Shown: positions 1 to 6,803 of the stretch, one piece after another
Position numbering within the stretch: the stretch's first letter is position 1
Layout of the letters: every line of letters begins with the position of its first letter
Assembly: GCA_902803155.1 (NCBI GenBank)
Contig: CADCOU010000193.1
Coordinates: 1-18,016 of the forward strand
Reading direction: 5' to 3'
Source: an uncultured Lachnospiraceae bacterium
GTDB taxonomy: Bacteria > Bacillota > Clostridia > Lachnospirales > Lachnospiraceae
DNA length: 18,016 nucleotides
Notes under the pieces: model-generated
What the model saw: only the letters and a program-made list of their open reading frames with translations
The model's database searches: none
What the model was told of the DNA's origin: nothing
Program-made: the position numbers and the translations under genes

Positions 1-210
1 CATCAGATCCGCGTGCATATGGCTCACATAGGACATCCGGTACTCGGGGATGCCGTGTACGGCCCGAAAAAGGCCCCATATGTCCTTCAGGGCCAGACCC
101 TGCACGCACAGACGATTGGCTTCATTCATCCCTCTACAGGGCAGTATATGGAGTTTGAGGCGCCCCTGCCGGAGTATTTCAACCGCCTGCTGGATAAGTT
201 AAGACAATAA
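1..210 (+). CDS. RluA-family 23S/tRNA pseudouridine synthase, C-terminal fragment
   Basis: This is the last 69 residues of a protein whose frame is open from the first base of the window. It begins HQIRVHMAHIGHPVLGD and continues with a VYGPKK-like stretch. That is the conserved C-terminal signature of RluA/RluD-type pseudouridine synthases, which isomerise uridine to pseudouridine in ribosomal or transfer RNA. The catalytic aspartate region (HRLD motif) and any N-terminal S4 domain would lie upstream of the window. The fragment ends in TAA at 208-210, followed by a hairpin shared with the convergent recombinase gene. The family is secure. The exact member (RluA, RluC, RluD or a Firmicutes YlyB-like enzyme) and its RNA target cannot be told from this piece. 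Confidence 0.9.
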   Translation, partial: HQIRVHMAHIGHPVLGDAVYGPKKAPYVLQGQTLHAQTIGFIHPSTGQYMEFEAPLPEYFNRLLDKLRQ

Positions 211-224
211 TATTGAAAGATGAG

Positions 225-255
225 AAAGCTGAGGGATCAGGATTCCCTCAGCTTT
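225..255. terminator. Hairpin between convergent genes
   Basis: A 12-bp perfect stem (225-236 with 244-255) encloses a 7-base loop between the pseudouridine synthase and the convergent recombinase. It overlaps the last codons of the recombinase. The flanking T content is poor on both strands, so it is only a plausible bidirectional terminator. Confidence 0.55.
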
Positions 256-1319
256 ACTGCACCGGCGGCCTGCCGTCTCCGCATGTCATCCATTGCTGCA
301 TAGTGTTTCTTGGTAGTGTTGACATCCTTATGTCCCAGGACGTCCGCTACCAGATAGATGTCGCCTGTCTCGCGGTACAGGGCCGTACCGTAGGTGCTGC
401 GCAGCTTGTGCGGCGTGATCTTCTTTGTGGTAGTGACTTCCCTCGCGTATTTCTTGACCATATTCTCAATTGCCTGGACTCCCATGCGTTTTTTCTGGGA
501 AGAATAGAAGAGAGCATTCTCATCACCGGCGGCCGGTATGATGAATTTGCGCTGTTCGATCCAGTTTTTCAGGGCTTTTTCCACCTCATTTCCAAAATAA
601 ACGATCGATTCCGAACCGCCTTTGCGCACTATGCGTATTCCGTTATTGCGAAAATCCACGTCATCCAGATCCAGCCCGACGCATTCGCTGACACGGATCC
701 CGGTACCAAGAAGAAGCGTCACAATGGCCAGGTCACGAATCTTTGTCTTCTCATAATATACTTTTTTCTGGCCGGTCAGAGATTCCCCGCCGTGTTCAAT
801 ATAGTCGAGCAAGGCAGCCGTTTCACCTTCATCCAGCCTGACGATGGCCTTGTCGTGGAGTTTTGGCATATCAACCAGCAGAGTCGGATTCGTCTGGATC
901 ATTTCCCTTTTATAGAAGTAAGCATAGAAGCTTCTGAGCGCGGACATTTTGCGTTTGAGGCCTTTTTCGTCATTCGTGAAGCGCCGAGTTCTGGGGGCAC
1001 CGGCGACAGACTCGTTGACATCATATACCTTGAGAAACTCCTGATATTCTTCAATATCTGTAGCGGTAAGCTGATCCAGGAGAGAGACTTTCCATGTGAG
1101 GATGTCCTGGCCCTTCAGGTGCGGATTGGTTTCCTGCAGGAACCGGAAGAACGTACGGATGTCATAAGCATAGGAAAGACGTGTCCGGGTCTGTGTCGTG
1201 GGTTCGATCGCGCGGAAGTATTGTTTTGCGAACGGAGGCATCGTAAGGAGCAGCTCACGAAGCTGCAGAGTGTTCTGTATGTCTTTTTCAGAATGGTAGG
1301 TTTGTTTTCTTTCAGCCAT
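237..1319 (-). CDS. Tyrosine recombinase/integrase, XerS-like
   Basis: A 360-residue tyrosine recombinase, a DNA strand-exchange enzyme that forms a 3'-phosphotyrosine intermediate. All catalytic residues are visible: Arg209 in GTGIRVSE, Lys233 in VRKGG, His304 and Arg307 in PHKLRS, His330 in LGHKD, and nucleophile Tyr340 in TTKKHY. An N-terminal SAM-like core-binding domain spans roughly residues 30-140. The length and the extended N-terminus resemble the single-recombinase XerS type better than the ~300-residue XerC/XerD type. The gene starts ATG with AAGAGG nine bases upstream, and a consensus-like promoter precedes it. No other phage or transposon gene and no obvious att site lies nearby, so it looks like a resident chromosomal recombinase. 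A role in chromosome dimer resolution is inferred, and a domesticated integrase remains possible. Confidence 0.9.
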   Translation of the reverse strand: MAERKQTYHSEKDIQNTLQLRELLLTMPPFAKQYFRAIEPTTQTRTRLSYAYDIRTFFRFLQETNPHLKGQDILTWKVSLLDQLTATDIEEYQEFLKVYDVNESVAGAPRTRRFTNDEKGLKRKMSALRSFYAYFYKREMIQTNPTLLVDMPKLHDKAIVRLDEGETAALLDYIEHGGESLTGQKKVYYEKTKIRDLAIVTLLLGTGIRVSECVGLDLDDVDFRNNGIRIVRKGGSESIVYFGNEVEKALKNWIEQRKFIIPAAGDENALFYSSQKKRMGVQAIENMVKKYAREVTTTKKITPHKLRSTYGTALYRETGDIYLVADVLGHKDVNTTKKHYAAMDDMRRRQAAGAVKLRES

Positions 1320-1345
1320 AAATGATAAACCTCTTAAAAATATGC

Positions 1346-1387
1346 ATAGATCTATTTGAAAAACATGTGTTTTCTGTATAGATCTAT
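1346..1387. promoter_or_regulatory. 42-bp dyad at the predicted recombinase transcript start
   Basis: Two identical 10-bp palindromes ATAGATCTAT (1346-1355 and 1378-1387) have centres exactly 32 bp apart. Between them lies an inner inverted repeat of AAAACA type, so the 42 bases are symmetrical about 1366/1367 with 16 of 21 arm positions matching. The dyad starts where transcription of the recombinase should start, about 7 bases after the -10 box. It could be an operator, a recombinase binding site, or a 5' RNA hairpin. On the minus strand it is followed by a short T run and the ribosome-binding site. Confidence 0.55.
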
Positions 1388-1393
1388 ATTGCC

Positions 1394-1422
1394 AGTCTAC
1401 TGCGTGTGTCCGCTTCTGTCAA
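1394..1422 (-). promoter_or_regulatory. Promoter of the tyrosine recombinase gene
   Basis: A perfect -35 box TTGACA (1417-1422) and a -10 box TAGACT (1394-1399) are separated by 17 bases. They lie 75 bases upstream of the recombinase start codon. This is a sigma-A-type promoter read by eye. Confidence 0.7.
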
Positions 1423-1478
1423 GGATTTTCGAGGTTTTTCAAGGGTTTCAGACATCTTATGTTTTGTAGATAAACACA

Positions 1479-1518
1479 AAACCAGCCGGACTCCTTTTCG
1501 GATGTTTCCGGCTGGTTT
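1479..1518 (-). terminator. Terminator downstream of the DUF1002 gene
   Basis: A 12-bp stem (1479-1490 with 1507-1518, arm AAACCAGCCGGA) has a 16-base loop. On the minus strand it is followed by TTTTGTGTTTATC, and the plus side is also T-rich (CTGTTTTC). It lies about 110 bases after the DUF1002 stop codon. The 1320-1629 gap thus holds the recombinase promoter and dyad, this terminator, and a 29-codon open frame. Confidence 0.75.
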
Positions 1519-1529
1519 CTGTTTTCTAT

Positions 1530-1619
1530 TTACGTTGATGTGACTTGCAGCTGAATCTTTTTATCCGGCATGCAGATCACATAACATGCGTTGTAATGGT
1601 TGTGACCGACCTGTTTCAT
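1530..1619 (-). CDS. Possible small ORF (29 aa) after the DUF1002 gene
   Basis: An ATG-to-TAA frame of 29 codons lies 10 bases after the DUF1002 stop and ends just before the terminator. It begins MKQVGHNHYN and contains CYVICMPDKK. I see no ribosome-binding site ahead of the ATG and do not recognise the sequence. It may be chance, or the remnant of a longer gene. It is listed because it fills the untranslated stretch exactly and has a protein-like composition. Confidence 0.15.
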   Translation of the reverse strand: MKQVGHNHYNACYVICMPDKKIQLQVTST

Positions 1620-1629
1620 ATCATGATGA

Positions 1630-3807
1630 TCAGTCAGTAAACTGTATGCTGCAGTTTGCCGTTGCGACTGCTGTCGACGGATCTGCCTCCATACCTTCTT
1701 CCGGTGCTGCGCTGTAATATGTGATCGTCAGGGTGACTTTTCCGCCCTGGACCGGTGTCACATAGACTCGCTCGCCGTTTCCTGCGTATACGCCGTTCGA
1801 TCCGGAATCCGTGCTGACGCTTGCTCCGCTCTGGCCGTCCGCGGTTACGGTCGCATAGGCTGCGCTGCCGTCGGACGGGAACTGTACGATGCCCTGTGCA
1901 CCGTTCATGAAGAATGCATTATCGAAATTATAGCCTTCTGTTACGAAACCGGTTTCGACAACAGAGCCTCCGTAAGGAGTATAATTGTCGATTGCCACAT
2001 TCAGGACCGGTGCTCCGTCTGCAGCGGAAGGATCTGCTGTCTGGGCAAACTGAGCATCCAGCGTGTAAGTGTAATTCTCTCCGGGCATCGGTGAGAATAC
2101 GGAACCGGAATTGATATCCTTCGGAAGCATCAGGACCTTGGTATAACCGTTCCATCCGCCAGGAAGGCTGATCGTGGAATCCATACCTACGGTGAGGACA
2201 TTGCTCTCGGAACTGCTGATATCGAGAGCTGCTACTTCTGCCCCGCTTGCTCCCGTAACATGGAGCGTACCGCTGACCGGTACCAGACTGTCATACGGAA
2301 GTACCAGTGCGACCGGTGCGTTGCCGAGTGTCTGTGCACTGCTGTCACCGTTTACATTGTAAGCGACAAACTGCGCATTTCCGGATGAGACATCTGCAGC
2401 TGTGATTGCAGAATCACGTACCATGGCAGGTCCTGCCGGCTGCTGTGGTTCTGGTTCCGGAGCAGGTTCTTCAACCTGTACCGGTTCTTCAACTGTCACA
2501 GGATTATCTTCCACGACAGGCTGATCTGCAGGTTCCGACACAACTCCGGAATCCTGAGAGGAGGTATCTGCGAACGGATCGAATTCAGATACGTCTGTGC
2601 CATCAGCCGGTGCTTCCGGAATGACAGTACTGTCGGTTGCCTCCGGAATGACCGTTGAATCGGTTGCTTCCGGAATACCGATGACATCCGGACTGCTGTC
2701 AGCCTGAGCGGCATTCTGCTGTTCAATCTGTTCATCCAGATTGGTGGCAACGGAGGTATCGATCGTGCTCTCTGCAGTTGAAGAAGAAATAACGGAACCG
2801 GTATCGGTCGTTCCTGCAAGTGCACTTTCGTCAGTATTGATCAGGAGGCTGTCTTCGGCAAGAGCCTGGTCAGCCGCGGATATAGGCGACTCAGGAGTTG
2901 CCGGGGCGGTTGTATTGTCACTGGTCGGAGACGCATTCTGCTCAATCGCAGTTGTTGCGGCAGTACTTGCAGTCTGGGTCTGCCCCTCCAGCGTGGACTG
3001 GATCTGTGCAAGCGCGTCAATCGTACCCTGCTCATAAGACTCTTTTGCGATCTTGACTGCAAGTTCCTGAAGCGCTGTGATATCTTCCGGAGAGAGACCG
3101 TTGTTATTGGTTGTGTTGTTGGTCGTCACGTTGCTGGTATAGTTGTTTACAACGTTGTTGACGATCTCGGTGATCTCTTCATTGGTGATGGAATTGTCCT
3201 GCTCGAGCGTTCCGTTGATGACCTGCATCTTCATGTCATTTACGATCTGCTGAGCCTGCTGCTGTCCGACAGACTGTCCGAGCTCATAAGTCGTAGCAAA
3301 TTCCTGTGCGGCAGCTTCTTTTTTAGCCTGATTCAGGGTGACACCGGAAAGGTTCTCATATGCCATCAGAGCGCCGGTAAGAGCGCCGGTCCCGGAAACC
3401 TGAAACGGGGCTGCAGCAAGAACCTCACAGTTTGTCACGCCCGCTGTCGCAAGGTTGGATGCGATCATGTTGGAAGTAACGTATGTGAGGTTGGCCGTCT
3501 TGACCTGGATGCCTCCGGAGGTCATCGGGCGGATCAGCGCGCAGCTGATGGTACGGTAGCCGACAACGTCACGGCTCATGTATCCGCCGAGATGTCTCCA
3601 CTCATCGTCATTGTTGACGGTAATAGTCGTGTAGCTCTTTCCTGCAACATTGAAATATTTCAGGATCATATTCTTCTGCTCTTCCGTCAGGTCAGCACCG
3701 ACTGTGACGACCATCATGGTGTCTGCCTGAACTGTCATCGGCACTGCTGCGAGCGCGGAGATGATCAGAGCAAGGGTGAGCATCATACTGAGAAGTTTCT
3801 TCTTCAT
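1630..3807 (-). CDS. Secreted DUF1002 (YpuA-like) protein with long linker and C-terminal unknown region
   Basis: A 725-residue exported protein. Residues 1-28 are a Sec signal peptide (KKK, hydrophobic core, likely cleavage after VQA). Residues about 30-275 match DUF1002/YpuA, with VVTVGADLTEEQK near the start and a Thr/Asn-rich NNYTSNVTTNN stretch near 222-236. Residues about 275-465 are a Ser/Thr/Glu/Pro-rich disordered linker with nine-residue IPEATDSTV repeats and an acidic EEPVQVEEPAPEPEP segment. Residues about 466-725 are rich in beta-strand, Gly and Asp, perhaps one or two Ig-like or jelly-roll domains, which I cannot name. No LPXTG motif or C-terminal membrane anchor is present, so it is probably released or held non-covalently. 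YpuA itself is about 290 residues, so the C-terminal half is an addition. The start has AGGAGG ten bases upstream. The function of DUF1002 is unknown to me. Confidence 0.9.
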   Translation of the reverse strand: MKKKLLSMMLTLALIISALAAVPMTVQADTMMVVTVGADLTEEQKNMILKYFNVAGKSYTTITVNNDDEWRHLGGYMSRDVVGYRTISCALIRPMTSGGIQVKTANLTYVTSNMIASNLATAGVTNCEVLAAAPFQVSGTGALTGALMAYENLSGVTLNQAKKEAAAQEFATTYELGQSVGQQQAQQIVNDMKMQVINGTLEQDNSITNEEITEIVNNVVNNYTSNVTTNNTTNNNGLSPEDITALQELAVKIAKESYEQGTIDALAQIQSTLEGQTQTASTAATTAIEQNASPTSDNTTAPATPESPISAADQALAEDSLLINTDESALAGTTDTGSVISSSTAESTIDTSVATNLDEQIEQQNAAQADSSPDVIGIPEATDSTVIPEATDSTVIPEAPADGTDVSEFDPFADTSSQDSGVVSEPADQPVVEDNPVTVEEPVQVEEPAPEPEPQQPAGPAMVRDSAITAADVSSGNAQFVAYNVNGDSSAQTLGNAPVALVLPYDSLVPVSGTLHVTGASGAEVAALDISSSESNVLTVGMDSTISLPGGWNGYTKVLMLPKDINSGSVFSPMPGENYTYTLDAQFAQTADPSAADGAPVLNVAIDNYTPYGGSVVETGFVTEGYNFDNAFFMNGAQGIVQFPSDGSAAYATVTADGQSGASVSTDSGSNGVYAGNGERVYVTPVQGGKVTLTITYYSAAPEEGMEADPSTAVATANCSIQFTD
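2612..2676. repeat. 27-bp tandem repeat in the DUF1002 protein linker
   Basis: Two full 27-base units (2612-2638 and 2639-2665) plus a partial third (2666-2676) encode IPEATDSTV-type repeats near residues 378-400. The unit is in frame, so copy-number change would lengthen or shorten the linker without breaking the protein. Confidence 0.75.
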
Positions 3808-3868
3808 ACCACATTATCCTCCTGTATTGTTATTTCTGGTATGCAGCTGTCTTTTTTCAGCCATATCG

Positions 3869-3877
3869 ATTATAACA
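3869..3877 (-). promoter_or_regulatory. Extended -10 promoter of the DUF1002 gene
   Basis: The minus strand reads TGTTATAAT, a perfect extended -10 (TGnTATAAT), about 60 bases upstream of the start codon. The -35 region has no good match. A CGAAC half-site (3885-3889) lies just upstream and resembles half of a LexA box. The 308-base gap between this gene and lexA holds this promoter, the lexA promoter and boxes, and short TTCCGGCTG direct repeats near 3950-3970. Confidence 0.6.
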
Positions 3878-4009
3878 TGCATCTGTTCGCCTTTTCTGTA
3901 TTAATTCCTAAGATTCCTTTAAGCGGAAAATGTGAAAAACCGGACCTGTTTCCGGCTGCATTCCGGCTGATCTTTTTCTGCTCTTCTGCCTCTTCGGTCT
4001 GCCTGTTAT

Positions 4010-4036
4010 CGAACAGGCTTTCGAAACATTTGTTTG
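4010..4036. promoter_or_regulatory. lexA: Two overlapping LexA (SOS) boxes upstream of lexA
   Basis: Against the Firmicutes box CGAAC-N4-GTTCG, positions 4010-4023 read CGAACAGGCTTTCG (one mismatch). Positions 4023-4036 read GAAACATTTGTTTG (weaker in the left half, good GTTYG right half). They abut the predicted -35 box, as expected for lexA autorepression. Confidence 0.6.
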
Positions 4037-4062
4037 CATTTCATAGGACGCTGTGTTAAACT
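4034..4062 (+). promoter_or_regulatory. lexA: Probable lexA promoter
   Basis: A -35 box TTGCAT (4034-4039), a 17-base spacer and a -10 box TAAACT (4057-4062) lie about 54 bases before the lexA start. The -35 overlaps the downstream LexA box. Both hexamers are only moderate matches. Confidence 0.5.
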
Positions 4063-4115
4063 TAGCGTAAATAAGGGGTTTGGGGAGATCCTGAAGAAAG
4101 CAGAGGTTTTCGGTT

Positions 4116-4736
4116 ATGTCATACGGAAAGATCTCAAAGAAGCAGGAAGAGATCCTCAACTATATTAAAAGCGAGATCCTGAAAAAGGGATACCCGCCCG
4201 CAGTGCGCGAGATCTGCGAAGCGGTCCATCTGAAGTCCACATCATCGGTACACTCCCATCTTGAGACACTTGAGAAGAATGGTTACATACGGCGTGATCC
4301 GACGAAACCCCGTGCGATCGAGATTATTGACGATGAATTCAATCTGACCAGGCGTGAAACAGTCAACGTACCGATCGTCGGTACGGTCGCAGCCGGTGTA
4401 CCGATCCTTGCAAAGCAGAATATCGAGAACTATTTCCCGATGCCTTCTGAATTCATGCCGAATGCACAGTCGTTTATGCTGAGAGTCAAGGGCGACAGCA
4501 TGATCAATATCGGTATCAATTCAGGGGATCTGGTGCTTGTAGAACAGCGCAATGACGCGAAAAACGGTGACGTCGTCGTTGCACTGATCGAGGATTCCGC
4601 TACAGTGAAGACATTTTACAGGGAAAAAGGCCATGTCCGCCTGCAGCCTGAAAACGATTCGATGGATCCGATCATTGTCAACGGGGATGCTCAGATCCTC
4701 GGAAAAGTATTCGGCGTGTTCCGTCTGATGAGATAA
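4116..4736 (+). CDS. lexA: LexA repressor, SOS regulator and self-cleaving serine protease
   Basis: 206 residues, the usual LexA length. An N-terminal winged-helix DNA-binding domain (about 1-70) includes the STSSVHSHLETLEKNGYI recognition segment. The C-terminal S24 peptidase domain carries the Ala93-Gly94 cleavage site in VAAGVP, the catalytic Ser128 in GDSM, and Lys165 in ATVKTFY. On DNA damage, RecA filaments should trigger self-cleavage and derepress the SOS genes. The start has AGAGG nine bases upstream. Two LexA-like boxes overlap the predicted promoter, consistent with autoregulation. The gene stands alone, divergent from the DUF1002 gene and convergent with the sseB-like gene, and ends at a strong terminator. 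Confidence 0.97.
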   Translation: MSYGKISKKQEEILNYIKSEILKKGYPPAVREICEAVHLKSTSSVHSHLETLEKNGYIRRDPTKPRAIEIIDDEFNLTRRETVNVPIVGTVAAGVPILAKQNIENYFPMPSEFMPNAQSFMLRVKGDSMINIGINSGDLVLVEQRNDAKNGDVVVALIEDSATVKTFYREKGHVRLQPENDSMDPIIVNGDAQILGKVFGVFRLMR

Positions 4737-4749
4737 CAGATTCTATTCA

Positions 4750-4783
4750 AAACAGGCCGGCTTCGAGAGCCGGCCTGTTTTTT
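4750..4783 (+). terminator. lexA terminator, probably bidirectional
   Basis: A 13-bp perfect G+C-rich stem (4750-4762 with 4768-4780, arm AAACAGGCCGGCT), a 5-base loop and a T run (4778-4783) form a textbook intrinsic terminator. On the minus strand it is followed by TTTTGAAT, so it likely also ends the sseB-like operon. Confidence 0.92.
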
Positions 4784-4842
4784 GATTTCATGTTATTATC
4801 TCTGTCCTGCTGAGTCTCACAGCGGTTTTCGGGCGTTACGGT

Positions 4843-5787
4843 TTATTGCTTCTTCGGCATCTGTGTAATCTTGGAACCGTGAGGTGCGGACGGTTTTCCG
4901 GCTTTTTTCTTTGTTGCGACCGGGCCTGCGGCTGCGGAAGCCTGTGATTCCATAATCTTTCTGGTCTCTTCCGCCCCCTTCTGCACTTCTTCGGGGAAAC
5001 TCTTCAGTACCTGGTCGATCAGCTGGGATGTGATCACTACAGAACAGCCCAAAGGGTTCAGGATGTACCCTTTCACATCTTTCGGCATAGCCTGCTTCAG
5101 TCCTGCGAACGGAAGCGTAAGTGCCTGAAAACTCTTCTTCTGCTTGAACTTGTTGAATTCAAACGCATCTCCGAAGATCGGACGGAAGGAATCGCCGTTT
5201 TTCATGTTCATATTCACGAACCCGATCTGTCCTTTACGTATCTTCTCTTCCGCAGATCCCGGGCCGTTCTTTACTTCGATCGGCATCATGAACCTTGCGC
5301 GGGCGAGATTGATCAGGAATTCCTCGTTCAGTCCCCGGAGCTCTTCCTTCTCTTCATTCGGCACCTGCCGTCTGGCTTCCTGCATCAGGTAGAGTGAGGT
5401 CAGCTGGAGGGAAGGATTCTCAAGAGGTCTCCGGAACAGAGGGATCGAAGACATGTCCTGCCGTTTCACGAACTGGTCCAGAGGGATCGCGGCGTTCGCA
5501 CCGTTTTCAGTGAATACGACTTCGGTAATGCCCAGGGGAAGCAGAGATGCAAAAAAAGCAGTGTACGCATTTTTCTTGATCGTGACCTCCCGGAGAATGA
5601 TCTTCCGGCCGGCAAAACGATCTGCGAATTCCCGGAAGCCATCGCTGTCTGCAAAGATCCATACCTGGTCTTCAAAGCTGACGGGATCGCAGTATACGAA
5701 GGGCATGTTGGTAAATGCGCAGAATGCTGCGATCAGCTGGTCTTTCTGGATGATCTTCTTCAGCAGAAAATGATTGTCGATAGCCAT
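4843..5787 (-). CDS. SseB-family protein
   Basis: 314 residues. Residues about 150-265 match the SseB family (enhanced serine sensitivity protein), with FMMPIEV, FVNMNMKNGDSFRPIFGD and the closing LNPLGCSVVI motif. Residues 1-125 form a second SseB-like alpha/beta unit, and the last ~45 residues are a Lys/Ala/Pro-rich tail. There is no signal peptide or membrane segment, so it should be cytoplasmic. The start lies 3 bases after the rsfS stop, with GAGGAAGGG as ribosome-binding site, so it is the last gene of the yhbY operon. The family's biochemical role is poorly defined. The name comes from an E. coli serine-sensitivity phenotype and should not be read as a function here. Confidence 0.85.
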   Translation of the reverse strand: MAIDNHFLLKKIIQKDQLIAAFCAFTNMPFVYCDPVSFEDQVWIFADSDGFREFADRFAGRKIILREVTIKKNAYTAFFASLLPLGITEVVFTENGANAAIPLDQFVKRQDMSSIPLFRRPLENPSLQLTSLYLMQEARRQVPNEEKEELRGLNEEFLINLARARFMMPIEVKNGPGSAEEKIRKGQIGFVNMNMKNGDSFRPIFGDAFEFNKFKQKKSFQALTLPFAGLKQAMPKDVKGYILNPLGCSVVITSQLIDQVLKSFPEEVQKGAEETRKIMESQASAAAGPVATKKKAGKPSAPHGSKITQMPKKQ

Positions 5788-5790
5788 GTC

Positions 5791-6156
5791 TTACCCTTCC
5801 TCTAATTCTTCGATCGTCGTCGAACTTCCGTCTCTCCAGATGCGCTCAAGGTCATAGAACAGTCTGTTCTCGGTATCGAAGATGTGGATGACGACATCGC
5901 CGTAATCCTGCAGGATCCAGTTGGCGCTTCTGTAGCCTTCTGTCTGCTTCGGAACATACCCGGCCTTTCCGAGTGTCTCATCAACGGCATCTGCCATTGC
6001 CTGGACCTGATTGTGGTTCTTTCCGGAGGCGATGATGAAATAATCGGCGAGCGTACTGATATTCTCGATATCAATAATCTTGATGTCATCCGCTTTCTTG
6101 TTTTCAAGCGCGCGGTACGCAAGGCTGGCCATCTTCCTGGATCTTGATTCTGTCAT
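5791..6156 (-). CDS. rsfS: Ribosome silencing factor RsfS
   Basis: RsfS (Iojap/YqeL family) binds ribosomal protein L14 (uL14) on the 50S subunit and blocks subunit joining when nutrients are scarce. The family core is clear: DIKIIDI, TLADYFIIASGKN, VQAMADAV, and GYRSANWILQDYGDVVIHIF, ending FYDLERIW. I chose the ATG at 6156 (MTESRSRKM, 121 residues) because GGAG lies six bases ahead of it. The longer frame from 6183 adds nine residues and has no ribosome-binding site. The gene sits between yqeK and the sseB-like gene, the standard Firmicutes order. Confidence 0.93.
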   Translation of the reverse strand: MTESRSRKMASLAYRALENKKADDIKIIDIENISTLADYFIIASGKNHNQVQAMADAVDETLGKAGYVPKQTEGYRSANWILQDYGDVVIHIFDTENRLFYDLERIWRDGSSTTIEELEEG

Positions 6157-6191
6157 ATTGAACTCCATTTCTTTCTTATTCATATTCTGAT

Positions 6192-6803
6192 CTATACAGT
6201 CAGGGAACTCCCCTTATCTTCTGTCTCGAAAAACAGGTTGTGGTAATAGCGGAAAGCGCTGCGGCTCATCGGATCGATCTCACCTTTTCCGGAATCCAGG
6301 TAATGAAGCGTATCTTCCAGGATCCTGCAGACGGTCAGATTGAGGTCATGAAATGCAAGCTTTCTCACTTCCGGAAGATTCTGTGCCTTTGTCCTTCCCG
6401 GCTCGATATAATCCGCGATAAAGATGATCTTTTCGAGTGTTGTCATATTGGGACGACCTGTTGTATGCCACATAATGGCACCCAGAATGTCCTCGTCAGT
6501 TATACCGTATTTCACCCTGGCCAGATGCGCTCCGAGCTTGGAATGAAGAAGGTATGGGGCATTCAGTTCGACCTTGCTGATCTCGAGACCGTAGTCACGG
6601 CACATCCTGATCTTCCGGTCATTCGGGATACATTTCGCGCAGTCATGCAGAAGACCTGCCATTTCAGCTTTCTCGACATCTTCCCCGTAGCACATGGCAA
6701 GCGAAGCGGCCGTGTACATTACGCCCAGTGTATGCTGGTATCGTTCCGCGTCCAGCTCTTTCTTCATCTTGCGCTGCAGTTTAGGAAGATTGCCTGATGC
6801 CAT
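6192..6803 (-). CDS. yqeK: YqeK, HD-domain diadenosine tetraphosphate hydrolase
   Basis: 203 residues of the HD superfamily, matching YqeK, which splits Ap4A symmetrically to two ADP. The metal-binding pattern is visible: His24 (RYQHTLGV), His53-Asp54 (LLHDCAK), His87 (LLHSKLGA), His113 (WHTTGR) and Asp131 (FIADYIEPGR). The start overlaps the end of nadD by 23 bases, which suggests translational coupling. A weak GGA-type site precedes the ATG. The substrate follows from the family and cannot be read from the sequence. Confidence 0.92.
   Translation of the reverse strand: MASGNLPKLQRKMKKELDAERYQHTLGVMYTAASLAMCYGEDVEKAEMAGLLHDCAKCIPNDRKIRMCRDYGLEISKVELNAPYLLHSKLGAHLARVKYGITDEDILGAIMWHTTGRPNMTTLEKIIFIADYIEPGRTKAQNLPEVRKLAFHDLNLTVCRILEDTLHYLDSGKGEIDPMSRSAFRYYHNLFFETEDKGSSLTV

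Noticed and set aside
213..1325. Long plus-strand open frame antisense to the recombinase (about 370 codons).
   Set aside because: The minus strand encodes a recombinase with every catalytic residue, a promoter and a ribosome-binding site. The plus-strand frame has no recognisable motif and is a mirror of its codon bias.
237..1422. Recombinase as part of an integrated phage or transposon.
   Set aside because: No att duplication, tRNA, excisionase, terminase or transposase is visible, and the flanking genes are core genes with their own signals.
3940..3956. Short CCGGA/TCCGG hairpin followed by T residues on the minus strand upstream of the DUF1002 promoter.
   Set aside because: The stem is only five base pairs and no minus-strand gene ends there, so it was not called a terminator.
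6157..6183. ATG at 6183 as the rsfS start.
   Set aside because: No ribosome-binding site precedes it, whereas the ATG at 6156 has GGAG six bases upstream. It cannot be fully excluded.
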